DNA from: Agromyces soli
Lineage (GTDB): Bacteria > Actinomycetota > Actinomycetes > Actinomycetales > Microbacteriaceae
DNA: 64,000 nt
NCBI RefSeq assembly: GCF_022811605.1
Contig: NZ_CP094533.1
Span: forward strand, 1,302,001 to 1,366,000
Direction of reading: 5' to 3'
Both the position numbers and the translations under genes were made by a program. Every line of letters begins with the position of its first letter. The stretch's first letter is position 1. This document shows, in pieces, positions 52,103-62,384 of this stretch. Below the pieces are notes generated by a model. The model saw only the letters and a list, made by a program, of their open reading frames with translations. It searched no databases and had not been told where the DNA came from.

Positions 52103-52438
52103 ATGGCCGAGCGCAGCATCCGGCGCGCCGTCGCCGTCCTCGCCGCCGTGCCCTTCGCCGCGGCAGCCCTGCTGGCGACCGCGTCGCCGGCGTTCGCCTC
52201 GAGTCCCGTGGACGGGGACCACAAGGTCCCCTACTGCCACGCGACGCACAGCGCGAAGAACCCCTACGTGTACATCGAGACCGACAAGCTCGCGGTCGTC
52301 AAAGCGCACGCCAAGCACCAGGACGAGGAAGACGTCTACCCGGGCTTCTGGTACGACGACCACGGCACCGCCGTCTGGATGGAGGGCCGGGGCGACCCGC
52401 TCTTCGCCCTGAGCGGCTGCACCCAGGTCCCGCGCTAA
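52103..52438 (+). CDS. Secreted small protein with CHATHS-NPYV motif
   Basis: 111 residues. A signal peptide (RAVAVLAAVPFAAAALLATASPAFA) is followed by a compact domain VPYCHATHSAKNPYVYIE...VKAHAKHQDEEDVYPGFW and one later Cys (SGCTQ), so one disulfide is possible. The Cys-His-Ala-Thr...NPYV module is seen in actinobacterial surface and secreted proteins of unknown role; several His/Asp/Glu may bind metal. GGAG six nt upstream supports ATG 52103 over 52091. Confidence 0.7.
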   Translation: MAERSIRRAVAVLAAVPFAAAALLATASPAFASSPVDGDHKVPYCHATHSAKNPYVYIETDKLAVVKAHAKHQDEEDVYPGFWYDDHGTAVWMEGRGDPLFALSGCTQVPR

Positions 52439-52510
52439 CCAGCAGCGCGATCCGACCGGCGCCCGAACCGCCGCCCCGACCGCCGGCGCCCGAACCGCCG
52501 TGCGAGACGA

Positions 52511-52543
52511 CGCAGCCCGGCACCATCCAGGTGCCGGGCTGCG
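52511..52543. terminator. Bidirectional hairpin terminator
   Basis: A perfect 14-bp stem (CGCAGCCCGGCACC at 52511-52524, complement at 52530-52543) with a 5-nt loop between the convergent secreted-protein gene and argG. Confidence 0.7.
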
Positions 52544-52564
52544 TGGTGCGCGGGATCGCTCCGC

Positions 52565-55883
<3,319 letters not shown>

Positions 55884-55920
55884 CGCCGAGCACCGGCCGC
55901 GCCGCGGCCTCGATGACCTG

Positions 55921-55954
55921 ACGAGGGGCGGATGCCGAAGCATCCGCCCCTCGT
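55921..55954. terminator. Bidirectional hairpin terminator after purA
   Basis: A perfect 15-bp stem (ACGAGGGGCGGATGC at 55921-55935 and complement at 55940-55954) closed by the tetraloop CGAA, between convergent genes. Confidence 0.75.
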
Positions 55955-55968
55955 CGCTGCGCCGATGG

Positions 55969-56187
55969 CTATTCGTTGCCGATGGCGCCGTCGGCCGTGT
56001 TGCGGGCGCCGTCGATCTGCTCGTCGAACTTGCCGCCCGTGACCTTCTTCGCGAAGTCGGCGACCCCGTCGAGCACCGAGTCGCTGATGCCCTCGGCCTG
56101 CTCGCTCTTCAGCGCGTCGGTGATCTTGTCCTTGTTCTCGTTGATGAAGTCGCCGGCCTGCTTGGCCGCGTCGTCCAGTGCACCCAT
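55969..56187 (-). CDS. MT0933/Rv0909-like small protein
   Basis: 72-residue acidic amphipathic protein (AKQAGDFINENKDKITDALKSEQAE, then VADFAKKVTGGKFDEQIDGARNTADGAIGNE). It matches the actinobacterial MT0933-like antitoxin family in outline; CsbD-like stress proteins are similar in style. No toxin gene lies beside it, so an antitoxin role is doubtful here. It stands alone, convergent with purA. Confidence 0.75.
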   Translation of the reverse strand: MGALDDAAKQAGDFINENKDKITDALKSEQAEGISDSVLDGVADFAKKVTGGKFDEQIDGARNTADGAIGNE

Positions 56188-56443
56188 GCTCGGTCCTCTC
56201 GGTACTCGCTCGGAATGGCGGTTTCGCCGTCATCGTCGCACACGCGGAGCCGCACCGGAAGGGGGCATTCCGGTGGACCCGACGCGCGGCGTCATCCGCG
56301 AAAAATGGCCGATCGAACTGGCATTTCCGGCGTGGCCGGGCGCGGCGCGCGCGGCGTGCCCGGCCCGCGCCCGGTCGCGAGGCGGCTCGCGGTGCCGCGC
56401 CGTGCGCCCGCCGGCGTTCGTCGGTGCGTGCCAGACTCGATCC
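56188..56443. other. Intergenic region, no gene seen
   Basis: 256 bp between divergent genes, partly AT-richer than its surroundings (56190-56330). It should hold the promoters for both; only the CAGACT box near 56432 is recognised. Confidence 0.5.
56432..56437 (+). promoter_or_regulatory. -10 box, leaderless start of the GNAT gene
   Basis: CAGACT, 6 nt before GTG 56444; the surrounding GTGCCAGACT is identical to that before corA. Confidence 0.45.
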
Positions 56444-57088
56444 GTGACCGCGATCCTTCCCGCCCCCGCCGAGCTCCGAGGCACCCGCATCCGGCTCTCG
56501 CCGTGGCATCCTGACGACCTCGACGGCCTCTTCGAGGCGCTCGCCCGACCCGAGGTCTTCGCCGGCGGATACGGCGGCGGTCCGGCCGGGCTCCCCGCCG
56601 ACCGGGCCGCGTTCGACCGCTGGGCGACGGGGTACTACGGCAGCACGGCCGGGGCCCCGCAGCGGCCATTCACCGTGCGGCTCATCGGCGGGCCGGACGA
56701 CGGCCGCATCGTCGGCGCGACGAAGCTCGCCGACTTCGACCTGCCGAACGAGTCGACGCACATCGGTTGGACGGGCTACGACCCGCGCGTCTGGGGCACC
56801 GCGGTGAACCCGGAGGCGAAGCTGCTGCTGCTCGGACTCGCGTTCGCGAACGGCTTCGGCCGGGTGAAGATCCAGGCGGATGCCGCGAACGCCCGGTCCC
56901 GCGGCGCGATCGAGAAGCTCGGGGCGAAGCTCGACGGCGTCATGCGTCGCGACAAGCGGCGGGCCGACGGCAGCTGGCGCGATAGCGCGGTGTACTCGGT
57001 CATCGTCGACGAGTGGCCCGAGGTGCGCGCCGGGCTCGAGGCGCGGCTCGCGGCGCTCGGCGACGGGCCGGTGCGGCTCAGGGGCTGA
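56444..57088 (+). CDS. GNAT-family N-acetyltransferase (RimJ/RimL-like)
   Basis: 214 residues. The start LRGTRIRLSPWHPDDLDGLFEALARPEVFAGGYGG, HIGWTGYDPRVWGTAVNPEAKLLLLGLAF and DAANARSRGAIEKLGAKLDGVMRRDKR follow the RimJ/RimL pattern (N-terminal or small-molecule amino acetylation). The usual Q/R-x-x-G-x-G/A loop reads NPEAK, a subgroup form. Substrate unknown. Confidence 0.82.
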   Translation: MTAILPAPAELRGTRIRLSPWHPDDLDGLFEALARPEVFAGGYGGGPAGLPADRAAFDRWATGYYGSTAGAPQRPFTVRLIGGPDDGRIVGATKLADFDLPNESTHIGWTGYDPRVWGTAVNPEAKLLLLGLAFANGFGRVKIQADAANARSRGAIEKLGAKLDGVMRRDKRRADGSWRDSAVYSVIVDEWPEVRAGLEARLAALGDGPVRLRG

Positions 57089-57101
57089 GCGCGGCCCCGG
57101 C

Positions 57102-57842
57102 TCAGCCGAGCAGTTCGAGCGCGCCGTCGACGAGGGCCGCGGCGCCGCCGAGGTAGGCGATCGCGATGACCGCGATGCGGGCGGCGCGGTGGCTGATCCT
57201 CGAGTGCAGCAGCTCGCCGAGCACGAGGCCGACGAGGAGCGCGGCGATCACCCAGGGCCAGGCGCCGGGCTCCAACTCGGGCAGCGTCCAGCCGGTGGTG
57301 GCGAGCTTGCTCGCGAGCGCCGCGGAGCCGATCACGATGAAGTACGCCTGCGCGGTCGCCGCGAAGCCCGTCTGCGACCAGCGGCTCGCGACCGCGTAGA
57401 CGCTGAGCGCGGGCCCGCCGACCCCGGCCGCGGAGTTCATGAACCCCGACGCGGCACCCGTGAGGATCGCCGGCGGAGCCCCGTGCACGACGTGCTCCGT
57501 GCGCGTCACGAGGAGTGTGACGGTGAGCGCCACGATCACGAGCGCGCCGATGCCGAGCTGCAGCCATGGACCGGGGATGGCCGTCGCGGCGAGGGTGCCG
57601 AACAGGGTGCCGACGAGCGCCGGGACGACGAGCCACGCGAAGCGCCGCCACTCCACCTGCTTCCACACGCGAGGGAGGATGAGCAGCGAGGACAGCACGG
57701 CGCAGACGTTGACGATGATGACGCCGTCGAAGGGGCCGAGCAGGATGACCAGCGCCGGCGAGGCGATGAGGGCGAAGCCCATGCCGGTGATGCGCTGTGC
57801 GAACGCACCGACGAGGACGGAGATCGCGACGGGCAGCAGCAC
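57102..57842 (-). CDS. TauE/SafE-family sulfite/organosulfonate exporter-like permease
   Basis: 246 residues, eight hydrophobic helices, with the internally duplicated form of the family (ASPALVILLGPFDGVIIVN and GFMNSAAGVGGPALSVYA). These permeases move sulfite, sulfonates or small anions. GTG 57842 lies 6 nt after TAGGCT. Substrate cannot be told; only 13 bp separates its end from the convergent GNAT gene. Confidence 0.85.
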   Translation of the reverse strand: MLLPVAISVLVGAFAQRITGMGFALIASPALVILLGPFDGVIIVNVCAVLSSLLILPRVWKQVEWRRFAWLVVPALVGTLFGTLAATAIPGPWLQLGIGALVIVALTVTLLVTRTEHVVHGAPPAILTGAASGFMNSAAGVGGPALSVYAVASRWSQTGFAATAQAYFIVIGSAALASKLATTGWTLPELEPGAWPWVIAALLVGLVLGELLHSRISHRAARIAVIAIAYLGGAAALVDGALELLG

Positions 57843-57848
57843 CGATCC

Positions 57849-57854
57849 AGCCTA
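57849..57854 (-). promoter_or_regulatory. -10 box, leaderless start of the TauE/SafE gene
   Basis: TAGGCT on the minus strand, 6 nt before GTG 57842. Confidence 0.5.
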
Positions 57855-57890
57855 GCCGGGGCCGAGTCGAGGGCCGGCGCCCGGCTCCGT

Positions 57891-59378
57891 TCAGCGCAGC
57901 CGTTCCGGCACGTGCAGGCGGGCGAGGAACGCGTCGGCGCTGCGAGGCATCCGCCGCCGGTCGGCGAGCGAGACGAGCACGATGACCGCCACCGCGAGCG
58001 GCACCGTCCACGCCGCCGGCTGCTCGACGAGCGGTCGCAGCCACCCGGGCGCGGCCGCCGTCGCGCCCGCGGCGCTCGCGAGGATCGCCCCGCCCGACAG
58101 CATCGCCCCCGTCACCATGCCGGCGATCGCGCCGCGCGCCGTGAGCCCGCGCCACCAGATGCCGAGCAGCAGCACGGGGCAGAGCGTCGACGCGGTGAAC
58201 GCGAAGACGAGGCCGACGCTGCCGGCGAGCCCGGCCGACTCCGTCACGAGCGCGACGGCGAGCGGCACGAGCGTCGACAGCACGGCCGCGATGCGGAAGC
58301 CGCGCACGCTGCCGCCGAGCAGGTCCTGGCTGACCACGCCCGCGAGCGACACCACCAGCCCCGAGCTCGTCGAGAGGAACGCGGCGAAGGCCCCGCCGAT
58401 GACGAGCGCGGTGAGCAGCTCGCCCCACGGCCCAGGCACGAGCAGCCCCGGCAGGAGCAGCACGAGCGCGTCGGCCTGCCCCCGCTCGGCGAGCTCCGGG
58501 GCGAACGCCCGGCCCAGCAGCCCGAACACCGTCGGGAAGACGTAGAACGCCGAGAGCAGGGCGAGCACGATCACCGTCGTGCGGCGGGCGGCCGCGCCAT
58601 CCGGGTTCGTGTAGAAGCGCACGAGCACGTGCGGCAGGCCGAGCGTGCCGAAGAGCAGCGCCACCATCAGCGACACCGTGCGGTACGCGTCGAGCCCGTG
58701 CGGCCCCGCCTCGACCGGGAACGCCAGCTCGGGGGCCAGCACCGCGCGCGCCTCGAGGCCGGGCACGCCGCCCGCGACGACGATGAGCAGCGCCACGACC
58801 GGCACCGCGAGCGCCGTGAGCTTCAGCCAGAACTGGAAGGCCTGCACGAAGGTGATCGAGCGCATCCCGCCCGCGACGACGACCACCGCGACGATCACGG
58901 CGACCGCGAGCGAGCCGGCCCACGGCGGCAGCCCGGTCGTGATCCGCACGGTCAGCGCGGCGCCCTGCAGTTGCGGCACGATGTAGAACCAGCCGACGAG
59001 GATGACGAGGGTGCTCGTCACCCGGCGCACCCAGCGCGATTCGAGCCGGGCGGCGGTGAAATCCGGGATCGTGTAGGCGCCGCTGCGGCGGAGCGGCGCC
59101 GCGACGAAGAGCAGCAGCATGAGGTAGCCGGCGGTGTAGCCGATCGGGAACCAGAAGCCCGTCGAGCCGCTCAGCAGCACGAGCCCAGCGACGCCGAGGA
59201 ACGAGGCCGCGGACAGGTACTCGCCGCCGATCGCCGAGGCGTTCCACCAGGGGCGCACCGTCCGGCTCGCGACGTAGAAGTCGCCCGTCGTACGGGAGAC
59301 GCGCAGCCCGTAGAAGCCGATCAGCGCCGAGGCCAGCGAGACCACCGCGATCGCCGCGTAGCCGGTGGCCGGGTTCAC
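57891..59378 (-). CDS. Sodium:solute symporter, acetate-permease (ActP) type, copy 1
   Basis: 495 residues, about thirteen helices of the SSS family. FYVASRTVRPWWNASAIGGEYLSAASFLGVAGLVLLSG is the ActP-like start; GTLGLPHVLVRFYTNPD the conserved mid segment. It carries monocarboxylates such as acetate with Na+. It is last of a four-gene minus-strand operon (sensor, LytTR regulator, DUF485, symporter), coupled by GTGA overlaps. Confidence 0.9.
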   Translation of the reverse strand: MNPATGYAAIAVVSLASALIGFYGLRVSRTTGDFYVASRTVRPWWNASAIGGEYLSAASFLGVAGLVLLSGSTGFWFPIGYTAGYLMLLLFVAAPLRRSGAYTIPDFTAARLESRWVRRVTSTLVILVGWFYIVPQLQGAALTVRITTGLPPWAGSLAVAVIVAVVVVAGGMRSITFVQAFQFWLKLTALAVPVVALLIVVAGGVPGLEARAVLAPELAFPVEAGPHGLDAYRTVSLMVALLFGTLGLPHVLVRFYTNPDGAAARRTTVIVLALLSAFYVFPTVFGLLGRAFAPELAERGQADALVLLLPGLLVPGPWGELLTALVIGGAFAAFLSTSSGLVVSLAGVVSQDLLGGSVRGFRIAAVLSTLVPLAVALVTESAGLAGSVGLVFAFTASTLCPVLLLGIWWRGLTARGAIAGMVTGAMLSGGAILASAAGATAAAPGWLRPLVEQPAAWTVPLAVAVIVLVSLADRRRMPRSADAFLARLHVPERLR

Positions 59379-59806
59379 GCGTCGTCCTCGGCGAGCTGGC
59401 GGAACCGCGCTTCGTTGCGCGCGGCCGCTCGCGCGTAGAGCACGCCCACGGTGATCGCGAGCGGGTACAGGCCGAAGGCGAGCAGCAGCCAGGAGACGGG
59501 GACGCCGGCGACGAACTGCGCGTCGAGCCCGGGCACCAGCACGATCGCGGCGACGAACAGTGCGGTCGCGAGGCAGAAGCCGCCCGCGAACACGAGGCCC
59601 AGGCGAAGCTGCGAGCGGATGAGGGAGCGCACGTAGACGCCGCGGATGTCGCTCGTCGGCGCCTCCGGGGCGCGGTCGAGCCGGAGGGCGGCGCGCGGGG
59701 CGGCGGGGCGGGGCGTGCCGGCTGCGGTGACGCGAACGCGGGCGGGGGGCGGCTGGTTCCCTTCCACGGGCGAAGGGGACGAGCCCGGCGGCATCGGCTC
59801 GCTCAC
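59375..59806 (-). CDS. DUF485-family small membrane protein, copy 1
   Basis: 143 residues from GTG 59806 (ATG 59794 is an alternative). About 65 polar Pro/Ala-rich residues, then two helices (LRLGLVFAGGFCLATALFVAAIVLV and VSWLLLAFGLYPLAITVGVLYARAA), the DUF485 arrangement. These proteins usually accompany ActP-type symporters, as here. GTGA overlaps on both sides. Confidence 0.85.
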   Translation of the reverse strand: MSEPMPPGSSPSPVEGNQPPPARVRVTAAGTPRPAAPRAALRLDRAPEAPTSDIRGVYVRSLIRSQLRLGLVFAGGFCLATALFVAAIVLVPGLDAQFVAGVPVSWLLLAFGLYPLAITVGVLYARAAARNEARFRQLAEDDA

Positions 59807-60534
59807 GGGCGGGGCCGCACGCTCGACTGCGCGAGCCGGTCGCGCAGGCCGGGCAGCATGCGGCGGCTCACGGGCAGCTCGACGTCGCCCACGACGACGG
59901 CCGGGTGGTCGGAGCCGAGCCGGATCCGCGAGACGTGCGCGAGCGCGACGAGGTACGAGCGGTGCACCCGCACGAAGCCGGCCTCCGCCCACTGCTTCTC
60001 GAGGTCGGAGATCGGCACGCGCACGAGGTGCGTGCCACCCTCGGTGTGCAGTCGGGCGTAGTCGCCCTGCGCTTGCACGTAGCGCACCTCGTCGCGCCGG
60101 ATCATCCGGGTCGTCCCGCCGAGCGGCACGGCGATCATCTCGCCGGCCGGCGAGGTGTCCGGCGCCGGCGGCCGCAGCGCCTCGACGATGCGGCCCACCG
60201 AGCGCTGCAGCCGCTCGGCGCGCACGGGTTTCAGCAGGTAGTCGACCGCTGCGAGGTCGAAGGCCTCGAGCGCGCCCTCCTCGTCGGCGGTGACGAAGAC
60301 GAGCGCCGGCCGGTGCTCGAAGCGCTGCAGCGCGCGGGCCAGGTCGAAGCCGGAGAGGCCGGGCATGTGGATGTCGAGGAACGCCGCGTCGACCGGCTCG
60401 CGGGTGAGCAGGCGCACCGCCTCGGCGCCCGAGGAGGCCTGGTGGATGACGCCGACGCGCGGATCCTGCCCGAGCAGGTACACCAGCTCGTCGATCGCGG
60501 GCTGCTCATCGTCGGCGACGAGGACGGAGATCAC
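59803..60534 (-). CDS. LytTR-type response regulator
   Basis: 243 residues: a receiver domain (Asp8, Asp9, phosphoacceptor Asp54 in AAFLDIHMPG, Lys in YLLKPV) and a C-terminal LytTR DNA-binding domain (RRDEVRYVQAQGDYARLHT, FVRVHRSYLVAL). It binds paired 9-bp repeats. Candidates lie at 61828-61856. The GTG start overlaps the sensor stop. Confidence 0.93.
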   Translation of the reverse strand: MISVLVADDEQPAIDELVYLLGQDPRVGVIHQASSGAEAVRLLTREPVDAAFLDIHMPGLSGFDLARALQRFEHRPALVFVTADEEGALEAFDLAAVDYLLKPVRAERLQRSVGRIVEALRPPAPDTSPAGEMIAVPLGGTTRMIRRDEVRYVQAQGDYARLHTEGGTHLVRVPISDLEKQWAEAGFVRVHRSYLVALAHVSRIRLGSDHPAVVVGDVELPVSRRMLPGLRDRLAQSSVRPRP

Positions 60535-61811
60535 GGTTCGAGTCTCCCATCCCGCCCGGGTCGCGGTGCCGGGGCTCCGCCACCCCCTCGACTTGCCCGA
60601 CTTCCATGCAAGTCGGGCAAGTCGGTGGGGGCCGGGGCCGCCTTCGGCACCCGCATCCGCACGAGCGTGCCCGCGCCCACCGCCGTCTCGACGACGAGGC
60701 CGTGCTCGTCGCCGTACACCTGCCGGAGCCGGGCGTCGACGTTGCGCAGGCCCACGTGCGCGCCGCCCTGCCCGCCGGTCAGCACCTCGCGGATGAGCTC
60801 CGGGTCGAAGCCGACGCCGTCGTCCTCGACGCTGATCTCGGCGTACGCGCCCGAGTCCTCGGCGGTGATCGTGATCCGGCCGCCGCCTTCCTTCGCCTCG
60901 AGGCCGTGCCGCACCGCGTTCTCCACGAGCGGCTGGATGGACAGGAACGGCACGACCGCGCCGAGCACCTCGGGCGCGATCTGCAGCGTCACCCGCAGCC
61001 GCTCGCCGAAGCGCGCCCGCTCCAGGCGCAGGTAGCTGTCGATCGAGCCGAGCTCGTCGGCGACGGTCGTGAACTCGCCGTGCCGCCGGAACGAGTACCG
61101 CGTGAAGTCCGCGAACTCCAGCACGAGCTCGCGCGCCTGCGCCGGGTCGGTGTTGATGAACGAGGCGATCGCGTTCAGCGAGTTGTAGATGAAGTGCGGG
61201 CTGATCTGCGCCCGCAGCGCCCGCACCTCGGCCTCGGCGAGGGCCGTGCGGGAGGCGTCCAGCTCGCCGAGTTCGACCTGCGCGGCGACCCAGTCGGCGA
61301 CCTCCGCGGTCGCGCGCACGAGCCCGGCCCGCACCGGGGCGGCGAATGCGACGATCGCCCCGACCGGGCGGCGGCCGACGAGGATGGGGGCCGCGACGGC
61401 ATCCGTCTCCCGCGCGCCGTGCCGCGCCCGGCCCGAGCGCGGCACCCGCCGCTGCACCTGTGGCCGGCCCGTGTCGTGCGCGGCGGCGGCGAGCTCCGCG
61501 GCCGTCTCCCGCAAGCCGTCGTCGCCCTCGAGCGCGACGACGCCGCCCGGGTCGACGATCGCGAGGGTGTCGCAGCCGAGCAGCGCCTTCAGGTGCCGGC
61601 CGGCGCGCTTCGCGTCCTCGACGCCGACGCCGCCGCGGAGGTGCGCGGCCGCCCGGGAGGCGAGGTGCAGCGTCTGGTAGGTGGCGCGCTCCGCCTCGGT
61701 GCCGAGCTCCTTCGAGGAGACCACGAGGCGGCGCAGCAGCACGACGAGTCCGACGGCGAGCGCGCCGGCGACGACGCCGGCCGCCGCGGCCACCACCAGG
61801 GACTCGGGCAT
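60531..61811 (-). CDS. LytS/YpdA-like sensor histidine kinase with repeat-derived C-terminal tail
   Basis: 426 residues. One N-terminal helix (about 5-27), a GAF-like region (50-180), phosphoacceptor His206 in ISPHFIYNSLNAIASFI, and an HATPase domain (QPLVENAVRHGLEAKEGGG, EDDGVGFD). The last 30 residues, after KAAPAP, are encoded in part by PAL34 copy C (60590-60623) and look non-homologous. TACGCT lies 7 nt before ATG 61811. A single membrane span and GAF-like domain suggest sensing of a metabolite near the membrane, as in pyruvate/acetate sensors YpdA/BtsS. Confidence 0.9.
   Translation of the reverse strand: MPESLVVAAAAGVVAGALAVGLVVLLRRLVVSSKELGTEAERATYQTLHLASRAAAHLRGGVGVEDAKRAGRHLKALLGCDTLAIVDPGGVVALEGDDGLRETAAELAAAAHDTGRPQVQRRVPRSGRARHGARETDAVAAPILVGRRPVGAIVAFAAPVRAGLVRATAEVADWVAAQVELGELDASRTALAEAEVRALRAQISPHFIYNSLNAIASFINTDPAQARELVLEFADFTRYSFRRHGEFTTVADELGSIDSYLRLERARFGERLRVTLQIAPEVLGAVVPFLSIQPLVENAVRHGLEAKEGGGRITITAEDSGAYAEISVEDDGVGFDPELIREVLTGGQGGAHVGLRNVDARLRQVYGDEHGLVVETAVGAGTLVRMRVPKAAPAPTDLPDLHGSRASRGGGGAPAPRPGRDGRLEP
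60590..60623. repeat. 34-nt palindrome (PAL34), copy C, inside the sensor gene
   Basis: Arms GACTTGCCCGACTTCC and GCAAGTCGGGCAAGTC, one mismatch. It is the only copy inside a gene, adding an in-frame tail to the sensor just before the response-regulator start at 60534. Confidence 0.8.
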
Positions 61812-61818
61812 GCAGGCC

Positions 61819-61824
61819 AGCGTA
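61819..61824 (-). promoter_or_regulatory. -10 box, leaderless start of the sensor gene
   Basis: TACGCT on the minus strand, 7 nt before ATG 61811. Confidence 0.45.
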
Positions 61825-61827
61825 GCG

Positions 61828-61856
61828 ATCGTTCATCGCGACCGGCCGCCGTTCGT
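61828..61856. promoter_or_regulatory. Candidate LytTR operator (two direct repeats)
   Basis: ATCGTTCAT (61828-61836) and GCCGTTCGT (61848-61856), each 8 of 9 to the known LytTR-regulator consensus, 20 bp apart start to start, in the gap between the sensor operon and the divergent DUF485-symporter unit. Confidence 0.5.
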
Positions 61857-61969
61857 CGCACGATCGGGACCGCTCGGCGACGACGAGCGGCGTCGGCCCC
61901 CGGTGGCCCGCGGCCGACGGCAGCATGGTCGCACCGCGGCCCGCAGCCTCTGGCATCGGGGGGCCGCAC

Positions 61970-61985
61970 GGTGCGATGTCGCACC
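61970..61985. promoter_or_regulatory. Palindrome before the second DUF485 gene
   Basis: GGTGCGA-TG-TCGCACC, 7-bp arms, 22 bp before ATG 62007, with a further half-site GTCGCACC near 61928. The binding protein is unknown. Confidence 0.4.
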
Positions 61986-62006
61986 GACGACCTCGAAGGA
62001 GACGCC

Positions 62007-62384
62007 ATGGGCAACGACGCCCTGAGCGCGGAGGAGACGAACCGTTCCATCGTCGACTACCGCGCGGTCCAGCAGTCGGAGCGGTTCCAGCGGTTGAGGA
62101 GGCGCCAGCGCGGGTTCGTGTTCCCCGTGCTGGGCGCCTGCCTCGTCTGGTACCTCGCCTACGTGCTGCTCGCCAGCTACGCGCACGACTTCATGTCCAC
62201 GCCGGTGTTCGGCAGCGTGAACGTCGCGATGCTGCTCGGGCTCGCGCAGGTGGTCACCACCTTCGCGGTGACCACTTGGTACGTGAGCTTCGCCAACCGC
62301 CGGCTCGACCCGATCGCGAGCGAGATCCGCGAGGAGATCGAGGCCGAGATCGCGGATGCCTCCAGCGCGGAGGCGACCCGATGA
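62007..62384 (+). CDS. DUF485-family small membrane protein, copy 2
   Basis: 125 residues. A polar start, two helices (GFVFPVLGACLVWYLAYVLLASYA and VAMLLGLAQVVTTFAVTTWYVSFA) and a charged tail. GAAGGA precedes ATG 62007. It overlaps the ActP-type symporter by ATGA, the common DUF485-actP pairing. Confidence 0.9.
   Translation: MGNDALSAEETNRSIVDYRAVQQSERFQRLRRRQRGFVFPVLGACLVWYLAYVLLASYAHDFMSTPVFGSVNVAMLLGLAQVVTTFAVTTWYVSFANRRLDPIASEIREEIEAEIADASSAEATR

Noticed and set aside
49403-52363. One 986-codon minus-strand frame
   Set aside because: The YhgE/Pip protein is only the part from GTG 51262. Upstream translation is Arg/Pro-rich shadow of the ABC-like gene in another frame.
55969-56187. Toxin-antitoxin module
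   Set aside because: The MT0933-like protein has no toxin-like gene on either side, so only the family resemblance is reported.
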